A stretch of DNA of 64,000 bases from JAJXZP01 sp963787185 (GTDB taxonomy: Bacteria > Spirochaetota > Spirochaetia > Treponematales > Rectinemataceae): positions 434,001 through 498,000 of the forward strand of contig CAWBCC010000012.1 of NCBI GenBank assembly GCA_963787185.1, in the 5' to 3' direction. Positions 14,602-23,857 of the stretch are shown one piece after another. The notes under the pieces are model-generated. The model ran no database searches. It was not told the DNA's origin and saw only the letters and a program-made list of their open reading frames with translations. Every line of letters begins with the position of its first letter. Position 1 is the stretch's first letter. Position numbers and translations under genes: made by a program.

Positions 14602-15068
14602 GACTCGCTCCTTGCAGCGAAAACATGCTTGGCGTACATAAAATAGTCGTCTCCCGGGCCGTAGAAATCGGGAATATGCCCGATGAGCGCGTAGCCGGCT
14701 TGGGTCAGAAGCCCTTTTCCCACGGCTTTTTCCTTGCGTTTCGACATTTCGAAGCGGACGATCGCGGAGTTCGCATGGCCCAGAGCATCCTTTTCGATCA
14801 TCGCGAGGAGCTCCTTGCCCGCACCCGTTTCGGCATAGGAGGAGTCGATGCAGAATGCGCAGACGTCGAAGGTGAAATCCGTGCTGACGACCCTGCATAG
14901 GAGGGCGAAGCCGGCCAGCGTCTTGCCGTCGCGCAGCTCCACCAGCGCATTCGGGCCATCGGGTTTCTCGGCCCAGGCGTGCAAGTACTCGTCCAGTATT
15001 TCGAACTCGATGTCGCGATAGGCTCCCGTCTCGCGGGCCAGGCGTTCGTAATCGCGGATGTCGTTCAA
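14598..15068 (-). CDS. GNAT-family N-acetyltransferase (start uncertain)
   Basis: The recognisable domain begins near D-I-R-D-Y-E-R-L-A-R-E-T-G and includes A-L-V-E-L-R-D-G-K-T-L-A-G-F (beta 2-3), then V-C-A-F-C-I-D-S-S-Y-A-E-T-G-A-G-K-E-L-L, a divergent acetyl-CoA-binding beta 4/alpha 3 motif, and a C-terminal Y-F-M-Y-A-K strand. I place the start at TTG 15066-15068. It overlaps the stop of a 14-codon ORF that has a much better ribosome site (15065-15109), so either translational coupling or an old frameshift is involved. The open frame extends to 15221 without a supported start. Substrate unknown. Confidence 0.65.
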   Translation of the reverse strand: MNDIRDYERLARETGAYRDIEFEILDEYLHAWAEKPDGPNALVELRDGKTLAGFALLCRVVSTDFTFDVCAFCIDSSYAETGAGKELLAMIEKDALGHANSAIVRFEMSKRKEKAVGKGLLTQAGYALIGHIPDFYGPGDDYFMYAKHVFAARSES

Positions 15069-15109
15069 CGTATCTCGATGCCGAGCCGGAGCTTGATCCC
15101 GTGTTTCAT
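15065..15109 (-). CDS. 14-codon ORF overlapping the GNAT start
   Basis: ATG 15107-15109 follows an AGGAG-rich ribosome site and encodes M-K-H-G-I-K-L-R-L-G-I-E-I-R, ending in TGA that overlaps the TTG start of the acetyltransferase. Either it is a coupling leader, or it is the true N-terminus of that gene separated by a one-base frameshift. Confidence 0.4.
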   Translation of the reverse strand: MKHGIKLRLGIEIR

Positions 15110-15158
15110 ACCTCTCCTCTCCGAGTCGATTCCGAAACTCGGCCGGTAAGGGAATTGA

Positions 15159-15209
15159 GCCAATTTCAAAGCTCGGTCGGCAGCGTGCTTCGCACGCTTT
15201 GAAATTGGC
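15159..15209. terminator. Nested inverted repeats downstream of the SGNH hydrolase gene
   Basis: GCCAATTTCAAAGC (15159-15172) is the exact reverse complement of 15196-15209. Inside lies a second perfect hairpin, GCGTGC-TTC-GCACGC (15183-15197), which shares two bases with the outer arm. It sits 120 bp after the SGNH stop (15332) and before the acetyltransferase. Transcript-end structure or a small repeat element. Confidence 0.5.
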
Positions 15210-15331
15210 AAGTCCGTTCAAGGGGCTTCTAAGAGCCAGTATAGTGTTCTACGGTCGCCGTTTCCATCGAGTCGTCGTATGCGGGAGGGGCTGCGTTCGG
15301 CGGGACGGCCCGCGTGCGCCCTCGGGCGGCC

Positions 15332-16228
15332 CTAGGATTGGGCTCCGGACCCGACGGCGACCGGCATTTCGCTGACCCGCGCGCATTCGCAGACGAAAGA
15401 TTCGGCGAGATCGGCGGCGATCGCGGCGCCATGGGTATTCAGGTGGAGGCCGTCCACGAGGAGACGGAAGCCGTTCGATGCGGATATCTCGTCGAGGCTT
15501 TTGCCGAGCAGGATTCTCGCGCGCATCGCTCGGCGTCCGGCGGCGCCGAATCGGCGGAATGGCAGGGGATGCCGGCTCGGCGGAAGGGATTCCAGGTAGT
15601 CGATGAGCCGCTCGCGCAGGGGCAGATAGGCGACCTCCTCGTTCTTGGCGAGGTCCCGGATGATGGATGAATATTCCTCCGTCCGCAGATAGGCATAGTG
15701 GTCGCTCTCTTCGCCTATCGGCGGGATGGAAAAGAGGGCGATGCGCGCCTTCGTTTCGCGTTTCAAGCGCCGCACGATGAGCGTAAGATTTTCGCGGAAG
15801 AAGAGTGGATTCGGCCGTTCCGGGAAGCGCTGGATCGCATAGTAGCCCAGGGCCGATCGAAGGCCGAAAGTCGCGTTGACGTCGTTGGTCCCTATGAGGA
15901 TCGTCACCGCGTCGGGCTCGAGGGCGACGATCTGCTCGAGACGCGCGGCCAGATTGAATGCGAGTTCCGAGTTGACGCCGGCGTTGACGAAGTCCCAGGC
16001 CGGAAGGCGGGATGCGAGGAGGTCGACGTAATTCGCGCTGACGGAGCCGCGGGTCAGGGAGTCGCCGGCGCAGACCGCGAGATGTTTGGTTCGCGCGGCC
16101 GTGCGGTGGGCGAGGAGGTAGGAGGCCGGATCATTGTCGGGCGGCACGAGGCGCAGCCGTGAAAGCCCCAGGTAGGCGAGACCGAAAAGGAGAATGACGA
16201 CTGCCAGAAGTGCATTGAGCGGCGTCAC
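15332..16228 (-). CDS. SGNH/GDSL-type esterase, membrane-anchored
   Basis: The protein has 298 residues from GTG 16226-16228, whose GTGA overlaps the stop of the upstream peptidase gene. Residues 1-23 form a single N-terminal membrane segment. The SGNH blocks follow: C-A-G-D-S-L-T (nucleophile Ser 57), N-A-G-V-N-S (oxyanion Gly), I-G-T-N-D (Asn) and D-G-L-H-L-N (Asp 259, His 262). The family hydrolyses acyl or acetyl esters of lipids or glycans. The anchor suggests action outside the cytoplasmic membrane. Confidence 0.88.
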   Translation of the reverse strand: MTPLNALLAVVILLFGLAYLGLSRLRLVPPDNDPASYLLAHRTAARTKHLAVCAGDSLTRGSVSANYVDLLASRLPAWDFVNAGVNSELAFNLAARLEQIVALEPDAVTILIGTNDVNATFGLRSALGYYAIQRFPERPNPLFFRENLTLIVRRLKRETKARIALFSIPPIGEESDHYAYLRTEEYSSIIRDLAKNEEVAYLPLRERLIDYLESLPPSRHPLPFRRFGAAGRRAMRARILLGKSLDEISASNGFRLLVDGLHLNTHGAAIAADLAESFVCECARVSEMPVAVGSGAQS

Positions 16229-17034
16229 CTGGTCTCTCTCTCAGCGGCCTGCATCGCGGCCAAACGCTGCTCCACTTCGGCAAGCCGCTCGCCGAGTCGC
16301 TCGATCGTGCGCTCGAGTCGCTCTTTTTCGCGTTCGAGGCGCTCGGCGGCGTCTTCGGGCCCGGGAGGTGCCAGAAAACGCGCCTTGACCGAAGAGGGGC
16401 TCGAGCCGCCGCGCAGGGCCTCGAGCGCTTCGGCTCGCAGGCCGGGATCACGGATGCCCGCCGCCATCTTCATGCCATCCCAGCCCACGTCGGGATCGAT
16501 GTCGTAGGTCGCGGCCCGCGCGGCCGAGGAAGCAGTGGCGCGGGGCACGCCCAAAGCGCGGTCGACGTAATCCTCGAACCTGGCCTTGAATCGGCGGCAG
16601 AGCCCCTGGGCCTCGATCATGAGCCTGCCGAACTCCAGCATGAGGCGGCCGTTTTCGGCCAGACAGCTCGCCTTGATGCGCCGCGTGAGGTCGATGAACT
16701 CGGGTTCGACGTCGAAGAGATTGCGATAGTGCCCTTTGGCCTCGGCCTCGACAAGAAGCTCGTGGAATATGCCCCAGAATTCGTTCGTGTGCGCCCTGCC
16801 CGAAGCGAGGCCGCCCTTGCGTTCGCAGTGCAGATGGTGGGCGTATTCGTGGAGGGCCGTGTATATGAGTTGGTCGTCCGAAGCGAAATTGCGGTTGTGG
16901 ATGATGATCTCCCTCGTGGCGGGCTTGTACAGGCCATTGACGAGAGGACTCTCCCTGCCCGAGAAAATGACGGTGAACTCGGTCTGCGCCTCGGCAGTAT
17001 CGAGAAGCAGACGTTTTACCTTGTCCTGGTTCAT
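16225..17034 (-). CDS. Zinc metallopeptidase-like protein with C-terminal coiled coil
   Basis: The protein has 269 residues from ATG 17032-17034; a TTG 13 codons upstream is an alternative. L-H-E-Y-A-H-H (His 62, Glu 63, His 66) is a textbook HExxH zinc motif, followed by H-T-N-E-F-W-G-I-F-H-E-L, which could provide the third ligand. Residues about 225-265 are a heptad-rich coiled coil (L-E-R-E-K-E-R-L-E-R-T-I). No signal peptide, so it should be cytoplasmic. It is coupled to the SGNH esterase gene by a 4-bp overlap. I know no characterised homologue. Confidence 0.75.
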   Translation of the reverse strand: MNQDKVKRLLLDTAEAQTEFTVIFSGRESPLVNGLYKPATREIIIHNRNFASDDQLIYTALHEYAHHLHCERKGGLASGRAHTNEFWGIFHELLVEAEAKGHYRNLFDVEPEFIDLTRRIKASCLAENGRLMLEFGRLMIEAQGLCRRFKARFEDYVDRALGVPRATASSAARAATYDIDPDVGWDGMKMAAGIRDPGLRAEALEALRGGSSPSSVKARFLAPPGPEDAAERLEREKERLERTIERLGERLAEVEQRLAAMQAAERETR

Positions 17035-17231
17035 GCGATAGCCATAGTAGGCTCTCCAGCGCCCGTCGGACAAGCGCTTTCTACAGTCGGGCCACCGTCT
17101 GGGGTCAGTGGTTCAGGGTCCGTTCGATCTCGAGCTTCTGGCCCGAACGCCTGAGCAGTTCGTCCGTCCGGCAGTGAGATCCCTTCGCGTCGGAGTCAAT
17201 CGACGGGCGCGGCGGGGGGCGTTTGCCGTGT

Positions 17232-18773
17232 ATGCATCGAATCTCCTCGCGGCGAATGTCCCGGTTGTTCGCCGTATGCCTCCTTCATTTGGGTTTTCCG
17301 TGCGCAGCTCTCCTCTCCCAGCCTTCCGCTTCGGAACAGAGACTTGCGGCCAGACTGGATCTCTATGCGGACGAGACCGCTCTGCGCAGCCGGCTCCGGT
17401 TCGGCATGGCAGGTCCGTCCTACTTTGCCCTCCTTCTTGACGAGGAAGAGCGGGGATCCCGTCTGGTCGGAGCGCTCGATATCGAGGCTCGATCCTCCGC
17501 TTTCGACTCGTCGAGGCTCGTGGTCGGTCCCGGTTCCGCTTCGGGAGCGCTCAGGCTGCTCGTGGATCCAGCCTACCTTTCCACGGGGCTCGACGGCGCC
17601 GACTGCGTCGAGCTCGACAGCTCCCTCTCGTCCGGGACGGCCGTTCTGGGCCTGGAGGCGGGACCCTTTTCCGCCTTCGCGCTCGAGCGAGGAGCCGGCG
17701 CAGGCATCGTTTTCCCGCGTTCGGGGAGCCTTACCTGCGAGGCCGAGCTTCCCTCCCCACCCGAAGCGGCGGCTGCGGGCATGGGCTTCTCTCTCCCCTG
17801 GGGCGGCGGCACGCTGTGCGCGTTCACCTCGCTATCGCTCAGGGCGGGACGTGCGGGCGCCGAGGCTTGGAAGCCCGATCCGGCCCCGGATAGCGCCGGC
17901 CTGGTCTTCGACCTGGGCGTCGTGAGAATCAGGCGCTGGGATTCGGGCTGGGTGGCAATGGGCCTTGCGGGGAGCCAGGGTCGGATAGAAGGGCCGGGAC
18001 TGGCTGCACGCATCGAGGCCGAAGAGAGGCGCGGAGTCTTGGGTTTTCGCGCCGCCGCCGGAGCCGTCGGCAGCGGCTTTCGCGATCTCTACGGCTCGAG
18101 GCCCCTCTATGAGCTCGGAGCGGCCGCCGATCTGCGTCTGGCCCTCCGAAGGGCTGCGACGCTGACTCTCGGTTTTAGACTAAAATCCAAGGCGACGGCG
18201 GGCGGTGTCGCCTTGACGGCCGCCGATACGGGTGAGGCGCTCGATGCAAGCGCCGCGGCATCTTCCTGGGACTCCGAGCTCGCCCAGCGCAGCGCTAGAG
18301 TGTCGCTCCTCGCACCCCTGCCTCGATACGGTAGAACCGTGGATCTATCCTGGGCCTTAGAGCGAGGCGCGGACGCCGCTACGGCGGTGCTTCTGGACAT
18401 CGGCCTATCCGTCTCCGAGCGTTTGCCCTCGGGTCTGTGGCACTGCCGCTGGGGAGGGGAGCTGCGCTTCGGGGGCGATCGCGGCCCCGGCTTCGACGGC
18501 TTGTCTTTTTCGCTGTCGGCAGGCAGGAGTCCTCCCGCCGGAAGCTCGGGACCCTTCATCGATATGACTTTCGGCCTCGAGCTTCTCGAAGGGGGCATGA
18601 GCTATTCTCCCGCGATCGCCGATCTGGGAATCGATTTATGGTTGCCGCTGCGTGATTCCTCTCGCCTGGGCCTCGGCTTGGACGCTCCGAGTTCCGGCCT
18701 ATTCCTCGATCGCCTGGAGGCCGGGCCGGGAGACGGCCCGAAGCTGAGCCTGTCGTATCGATGTACGTTCTAG
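17232..18773 (+). CDS. Exported protein, probable outer-membrane beta-barrel
   Basis: The protein has 513 residues from ATG 17232; ATG 17256 would also keep the signal peptide, and no start has a good ribosome site. A basic n-region and the hydrophobic stretch L-F-A-V-C-L-L-H-L-G-F, ending near A-L-L-S-Q, look like a signal sequence. The rest is Gly/Ser/Ala-rich with many alternating-hydrophobicity strands (for example L-R-L-A-L-R, L-T-L-G-F-R-L) and ends in L-S-Y-R-C-T-F, a terminal aromatic typical of outer-membrane barrels. No specific family recognised. It is divergent from the peptidase-esterase pair. Confidence 0.65.
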   Translation: MHRISSRRMSRLFAVCLLHLGFPCAALLSQPSASEQRLAARLDLYADETALRSRLRFGMAGPSYFALLLDEEERGSRLVGALDIEARSSAFDSSRLVVGPGSASGALRLLVDPAYLSTGLDGADCVELDSSLSSGTAVLGLEAGPFSAFALERGAGAGIVFPRSGSLTCEAELPSPPEAAAAGMGFSLPWGGGTLCAFTSLSLRAGRAGAEAWKPDPAPDSAGLVFDLGVVRIRRWDSGWVAMGLAGSQGRIEGPGLAARIEAEERRGVLGFRAAAGAVGSGFRDLYGSRPLYELGAAADLRLALRRAATLTLGFRLKSKATAGGVALTAADTGEALDASAAASSWDSELAQRSARVSLLAPLPRYGRTVDLSWALERGADAATAVLLDIGLSVSERLPSGLWHCRWGGELRFGGDRGPGFDGLSFSLSAGRSPPAGSSGPFIDMTFGLELLEGGMSYSPAIADLGIDLWLPLRDSSRLGLGLDAPSSGLFLDRLEAGPGDGPKLSLSYRCTF

Positions 18774-18781
18774 CGATCGAG

Positions 18782-19519
18782 TCAGCTTTTGTTCGATCCG
18801 TCGAGGAGGGCGGCGAGGTCGAGCCATGGGAGCCTTCCGGCCGTGGGGGCGAAGGCGAGTTCGATGGCGAAGCGCGCGGCATCGAAGACGAGGGGGCGGT
18901 CGAAAAAAGTGCAGTCCGAAAATCCATGGGCGAGGGCCTCCACGATGGCCGAATCTCCGGTCGCCACGGCGGTCCGGGCTCCGGCCCTTTTCAAGGGGGC
19001 GTCGGCGCTCTTTTCCACGGCGGCGATCGCCTCGAGGCCGCGGTCGTGCAGCTCGTCCGCGAAGTGAGCGGCGTGACTCTCGCTTCCCGTAATCGGCGCG
19101 TCGAAGTAGGCCCGGACTCGAGCCGGGGCGGCAGCCGCGATGGCCTCGGAGAGCAAATCCAGGGCGCGCCGAAAAGCGTCGCGGTCCGCGATGTGTCCGT
19201 GCGAGGCGCCGGCGTCGCGCAGGAGCCCGTCGCTGCCGAGAAAAAGGGGGCGGCCGTCCAGGTAGTGCATGATAGTGAAGGCCTGGTTGTGACCGTCGAC
19301 GAAGAGCTCCAGGCCGCGCACCGAGCCGGTGATGAGCGATCGTCTCCTGAGCGAGGGCTCCGAAGCGGCCACGCCCCGAAAGAGCACGAGACGCTCTTCA
19401 CGGGAGAGCCGCAGACGGTCGCCGACGAGTTTGAGCGCCGCCGTGTCGGCGTAACCGCGATCGAGGAGCCAGCGATAGTCGCGGGCCCCTTCGAGGAGAG
19501 CCGCCGTAACGGAAAACAT
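18782..19519 (-). CDS. DUF434 domain protein
   Basis: The protein has 245 residues. The N-terminus reads L-L-D-R-G-Y-A-D-T-A-A-L-K-L-V-G-D-R-L then L-S-R-E-E-R-L-V-L-F-R-G-V, which I recognise as DUF434. The following region has a D-G-H-N-Q-A-F-T and a F-L-G-S-D-G motif, then F-D-A-P-I-T-G-S, the usual companion domain. The family is widespread in archaea and some bacteria and has no established function; acidic residues around D-G-H-N suggest a metal-dependent nucleic-acid enzyme, which is speculation. Confidence 0.75.
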   Translation of the reverse strand: MFSVTAALLEGARDYRWLLDRGYADTAALKLVGDRLRLSREERLVLFRGVAASEPSLRRRSLITGSVRGLELFVDGHNQAFTIMHYLDGRPLFLGSDGLLRDAGASHGHIADRDAFRRALDLLSEAIAAAAPARVRAYFDAPITGSESHAAHFADELHDRGLEAIAAVEKSADAPLKRAGARTAVATGDSAIVEALAHGFSDCTFFDRPLVFDAARFAIELAFAPTAGRLPWLDLAALLDGSNKS

Positions 19520-19708
19520 GCCTACAGTTTAGTCCAAAACGCCGAGCCGGTCATGTAACGCCGCCAAGGTCATAGTTCACGAATACGTTCCGGCCCCGTC
19601 GGCGCTCATAGTCGCTTTCGCCGCCCTCGTCGTCGGCTTCACTTGATCGCGGAATCGGGCTATCATTGTCCGTCGCTCCCGGCCGGTCCGGGCGGAAAGG
19701 AACGCAGG

Positions 19709-20341
19709 GTGAAATTGGACGAAAAGCGCAGCGCGCTCCTGGTCGTGGATGTGCAGAACGATTTCTGTCCCGGCGGATCCCTGGCGGTGCCCGACGGCGA
19801 CACCGTGATCGGGCCGATCAATCGATTGATTCCGGCCTTTCGACACGTGGTGCTGTCGCAGGACTGGCATCCCGCCGATCACGTGTCCTTCGCCTCGTGT
19901 TGGCCGGGGCGCAGGTTGTACGATACCGTCGAGGCCGAGGGCGTTTCGCAGGTTCTCTGGCCGGATCACTGCGTTCAAGGCAGTCGGGGAGCCGAATTCA
20001 AAACGGGACTGAATGTCGACCGTGCGACGCTCGTTCTCCGGAAGGGCACGAGATCGAGGCTCGACTCCTATTCCGTCCTGTTCGAGAACGATAGGACGAC
20101 GAAGACCGGTCTCGACGGATGGCTCCGTTCCCTCGGCGTCGAGGAAGTGTGGATATGCGGCCTCGCCAGCGATTACTGCGTGTTCTACTCGGCGATGGAT
20201 GCGCAGAAGCTGGGGTTCAGGGTCGTGGTCGTGAAAGATGCGGTTCGGGGAGTGGACGTTCCCGCGGGCAGTGTCGACCGCGCCTTCGAAACGATGCGGC
20301 GCGTCGGCGTGCGCTTCCTCGATTCGACACAGCCGGAGTGA
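19709..20341 (+). CDS. pncA: Nicotinamidase
   Basis: The protein has 210 residues from GTG 19709, with AAGGA about 7 bp upstream. The isochorismatase-fold catalytic triad is visible: V-V-D-V-Q-N-D-F (Asp 14), V-L-R-K-G (Lys) and S-D-Y-C-V-F-Y-S (nucleophile Cys). The metal-binding D-W-H-P-A-D-H is typical of true nicotinamidases and separates it from generic cysteine hydrolases. It converts nicotinamide to nicotinate. Its TGA lies 5 bp before the start of pncB, which uses the product. Confidence 0.92.
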   Translation: MKLDEKRSALLVVDVQNDFCPGGSLAVPDGDTVIGPINRLIPAFRHVVLSQDWHPADHVSFASCWPGRRLYDTVEAEGVSQVLWPDHCVQGSRGAEFKTGLNVDRATLVLRKGTRSRLDSYSVLFENDRTTKTGLDGWLRSLGVEEVWICGLASDYCVFYSAMDAQKLGFRVVVVKDAVRGVDVPAGSVDRAFETMRRVGVRFLDSTQPE

Positions 20342-20346
20342 TCGAT

Positions 20347-21774
20347 ATGCAGAGCGCCCTTTTTTCCGATTTTTACGAACTCACGATGGCCCAGGGTTAT
20401 TGGAAACGCGCAGGCGGCGGAAGCGACGGTGCGGCGGTATTCGATGTCTTTTTCCGGCGCCAGCCCTTCAAGGGAGGATACTCTGTTTTCGCCGGACTAG
20501 AGCCCTTGCTGCGCTCGCTCGCCGAGTTTCGTTTCACCGGCGAGGACATCGCCTGGCTCGATACTCTGGGCATCTTCGAACGGGGTTTCCTCGAGTATCT
20601 CGCGGGCTTCCGATTCCGGGGCGACGTCTGGGCCGCCGCCGAGGGCGAGGTCGTCTTTCCGCAAGAGCCGCTTCTCCGCGTCCACGCCGACATCATCGAG
20701 GCGCAGATCGTCGAGGGGCTGGTGCTCAATACTCTCAACTTCCAGAGCCTGATAGCCACGAAGGCCGCTAGGATATGGAGGGCGTCGAACTACGGCCGCA
20801 TCATGGAGTTCGGGCTTCGCCGCGCTCAGGGTCCCGACGGCGCGCTTTCGGCGACGCGCGCCGCTTTCATAGGCGGGGCCGAAGGCAGTTCCAACTCGCT
20901 CGCCGGAAGAACCTTGGGCATTCCGGTCATGGGAACGATGGCACATTCCTGGGTCATGTCCTTCGCCACCGAGCTCGAAGCCTTCGACGCATATGCGGAT
21001 ATATACCCCGACAAGGCGGTCTTCCTGATAGACACGTACGACACGCTCGAGAGCGGCGTGATCAATGCGATAGCCGCGGGCTCGAAGCTGGCGGCGCGCG
21101 GCAAGCGATTCGGGGTCCGCCTCGATTCGGGCGACATAGCCTATCTCTCCCGCGAGGTGCGCAAGGCTCTCGATGCGGCGGGGCATCCCGACGCCTTCAT
21201 CGTGGTCTCCAACGAACTCGACGAAGACATCATCGAGAATCTCGTCGCTGCCGCGGCGCCCGTCGACCTCTGGGGAGTCGGCACCCACCTGGTGACCGGG
21301 GGCAGCGAGGCGTCCTTCACGGGCGTATACAAGCTCGCGGCGGTGGAACGCAAGGGCAGACTCGAGTCGACGATGAAGCTGTCCGACAATCCCGACAAGT
21401 CGACCAATCCCGGCGTCAAGCAGGTCTGGCGTCTCTACGGCAAGGACAGCTACGCGATGGCCGATCTCGTCGCGCTGGACGAGGAAGCGATAGAGGCGAA
21501 CCGCGAGCTCGTGCTCCATCACCCCTCCACCGACTGGCGTTTCCTGCGGACTTTCCCCGATACGGTGCGCCCTCTTCTGTCCAAGGTGATGGAGCGCGGG
21601 CAGAGAATCGGGGCCGCCCCGACCCTGGCCGACTCGAGGAAGGCCCTTCGCGGGGAACTCTCCCGTTTCGACTCGAGCTATCTGAGGCTTCTCAATCCCC
21701 ACGGCTATAAAGTGTCGATATCCGCCCGGCTGCGCGATCTGAAGCTCGGTTTCATGGGCCGGTTCATGAAGTGA
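20347..21774 (+). CDS. pncB: Nicotinate phosphoribosyltransferase
   Basis: The protein has 475 residues from ATG 20347, with GGAG spanning the pncA stop. F-S-D-F-Y-E-L-T-M-A-Q-G-Y at the N-terminus, M-G-T-M-A-H-S-W (regulatory His), I-D-T-Y-D-T-L-E-S-G, V-R-L-D-S-G-D-I and G-V-G-T-H-L-V-T are diagnostic of the long bacterial NAPRTase. It makes nicotinate mononucleotide from nicotinate and PRPP. With pncA it forms a two-gene NAD salvage operon. Confidence 0.95.
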   Translation: MQSALFSDFYELTMAQGYWKRAGGGSDGAAVFDVFFRRQPFKGGYSVFAGLEPLLRSLAEFRFTGEDIAWLDTLGIFERGFLEYLAGFRFRGDVWAAAEGEVVFPQEPLLRVHADIIEAQIVEGLVLNTLNFQSLIATKAARIWRASNYGRIMEFGLRRAQGPDGALSATRAAFIGGAEGSSNSLAGRTLGIPVMGTMAHSWVMSFATELEAFDAYADIYPDKAVFLIDTYDTLESGVINAIAAGSKLAARGKRFGVRLDSGDIAYLSREVRKALDAAGHPDAFIVVSNELDEDIIENLVAAAAPVDLWGVGTHLVTGGSEASFTGVYKLAAVERKGRLESTMKLSDNPDKSTNPGVKQVWRLYGKDSYAMADLVALDEEAIEANRELVLHHPSTDWRFLRTFPDTVRPLLSKVMERGQRIGAAPTLADSRKALRGELSRFDSSYLRLLNPHGYKVSISARLRDLKLGFMGRFMK

Positions 21775-21782
21775 GTTTCGCG

Positions 21783-23696
21783 CTAGAGTTCGGTCTGCGC
21801 GCCGATCTCGACGACACTGTTGGGCGGCAGTCTGAAAAAGTCCGTTGCATTGAGGGCGTTGCCGAACATGAATCCGAAGAGGCGCTTGCGCCAGTAGCTC
21901 ATCGCGCTCTTTTTGGACGTGATGATCAAAGCTTCTCGGCCGACGAAATAGGTCGTGGCCATGGACTGGGGTGAAAAGCCGGGTATCTTCACGCGGACGA
22001 GCGCGGCGGGGACGTCGGGAGTCTCGCTGAAGCCGTAGCTCAGCACAACCTGCCATATACCGTCGGCCTGGCCGGAGACGACGGCTCGTTCCTGTTCATC
22101 GACCCGCGGCACGTCCACGTTCCTGACCGAGGCGATGATGGTGAGCTCGTGGAGCACGCGGTTGTGCTTGAGATTGTGCAAGAGCGCCTTGGGCACGCCC
22201 CTGGGATCGCCCGTCATGAAAACCGCGGTGCCGGGAACGCGCACCGGCGGGTTCATCGCGATGCTCGCCGCGAAGACGTCCGGCGCGAGGCGGAAGGAAC
22301 TCATCTTGTCGTGGAAGAGCGAGCGGCCGTCCATCCAGGTCCGCATGAGGACGAATATCGCGACGGCGAAGGCCACAACGATCCAACCGCCCGAAACGAT
22401 CTTGGTGGCGTTCGCGACGAAAAAGGAGCTGTCGATCGCGACGAAGACGACCGCGATCGGTATTACGAGCAAAAGCGAGATTCTCCAGATGCGTCGCGCA
22501 ACGTAGATCATGAGGCCCGTGGTTATGAGCATGGTCGCCGATACGGCGATGCCGTAGGCGTTGGCAAGGCGACCCGATTCGCGGAAGCCGAGAACCAGTC
22601 CGATGGTCCCCGCCATGAGGAACCAGTTGATGAAGGGAACGTAGACCTGGCCGATCTTCCGGTCGGAGGTGTGCCTCACCTGGATGCGCGGCCAGTAGCC
22701 GAGCTGCACGCTTTGCCTGGCGAGCGAGAAGGATCCGGAGATGACCGCCTGCGAGGCTATTATCGTGGCCGCCGTGGCGAGAATGACCAGGGGATACAAA
22801 GACCAGGTCGGAGCGATGCGATAGAAAAGATTGGCGATCTCGGTATGGCCCGACAGAAGATAGGCGCCCTGACCGATGTAGTTCAGGAGGAGGGCCGGAT
22901 AGACGAGAAAGAACCAAGCGCGCCTGATGGGCGGTGCGCCGAAATGTCCGAGGTCGGCGTACAGCACTTCGGCGCCGGTCAAGGCGAGGAAGACCGACCC
23001 GAGGACGCGGAGGCTCAATAGGCCCTCGCGTCCCAGGAAATCCAGGGCCCAGATCGGATTGATCGCCGCCGATATTTCGGGATGTTGGATGATCGAGGCG
23101 AGGCCGAGCACCGCGATTACGGCGAACCACAGGCAGAGCACCGGGGCGAAGAGCCTGCCGATTCTTGCGGTCCCTCGCGATTGGAACAAGAACAGCAGGA
23201 GCAAGACGCCTATGGCGAAAGGAACGATGAGGGGCTTGAACGCGGGCGTGACGATTTCGAGCCCTTCGATGGCGGAAAGTACCGATATCGAAGGCGTGAT
23301 CATGCCGTCGCTGTAGAGCAGGGCCGCTCCCACGATGCCGAGCACTGCGACGAGGCCGGCCCGCTTTCCTCGCGTATTGGTGAGATTCCTGCCGACGAGG
23401 CTGACCAGAGCGAGTATTCCGCCCTCGCTCTTGTTGTCCGCGCGCAGGACGAGAAGGACGTACTTGCAGCAGACGACGAGCGTCAGGGACCACAGCAAAA
23501 GCGAGACGATGCCCAGAACGTTGGCCCGCTCGATCGCGATGCCTCGCTCGGGCGCGAAGCATTCCCGCAGGGCATACAGAGGCGATGTGCCTATGTCGCC
23601 GAAGACGATCCCGATGGCACCGATGGTCAGAGCAAGGGCGTGTCTGCGTTCTTCTGAGCTCGTGTCGGTTGGGAGGGATCGGGTCACTGCAGGCAT
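21783..23696 (-). CDS. kup: Low-affinity potassium transporter Kup
   Basis: The protein has 637 residues from ATG 23696; ATG 23708 is almost as likely. The first helix carries the K-uptake signature G-A-I-G-I-V-F-G-D-I-G-T-S-P-L-Y-A-L. About twelve hydrophobic segments follow to residue about 430 (for example Y-S-D-G-M-I-T-P-S-I-S-V-L-S-A and G-A-E-V-L-Y-A-D-L-G-H-F-G), then a cytoplasmic domain with G-T-A-V-F-M-T. It takes up K+ with protons. Convergent with pncB, 8 bp apart. Confidence 0.93.
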   Translation of the reverse strand: MPAVTRSLPTDTSSEERRHALALTIGAIGIVFGDIGTSPLYALRECFAPERGIAIERANVLGIVSLLLWSLTLVVCCKYVLLVLRADNKSEGGILALVSLVGRNLTNTRGKRAGLVAVLGIVGAALLYSDGMITPSISVLSAIEGLEIVTPAFKPLIVPFAIGVLLLLFLFQSRGTARIGRLFAPVLCLWFAVIAVLGLASIIQHPEISAAINPIWALDFLGREGLLSLRVLGSVFLALTGAEVLYADLGHFGAPPIRRAWFFLVYPALLLNYIGQGAYLLSGHTEIANLFYRIAPTWSLYPLVILATAATIIASQAVISGSFSLARQSVQLGYWPRIQVRHTSDRKIGQVYVPFINWFLMAGTIGLVLGFRESGRLANAYGIAVSATMLITTGLMIYVARRIWRISLLLVIPIAVVFVAIDSSFFVANATKIVSGGWIVVAFAVAIFVLMRTWMDGRSLFHDKMSSFRLAPDVFAASIAMNPPVRVPGTAVFMTGDPRGVPKALLHNLKHNRVLHELTIIASVRNVDVPRVDEQERAVVSGQADGIWQVVLSYGFSETPDVPAALVRVKIPGFSPQSMATTYFVGREALIITSKKSAMSYWRKRLFGFMFGNALNATDFFRLPPNSVVEIGAQTEL

Positions 23697-23857
23697 ATTC
23701 CGGTTCATAATACAGGGTGGCGCATGGTTCGTGCAATATCGGCGTTCCGCCGAAAAAAGGCGTCTATCCCGGGTCATGCCCCCTTGTGGCGGCCGTCGGT
23801 CGGCATTATTTTATAGATCGAGCCCGAGAAGGCTGGAACGATGAAACGGAGGGAAGT

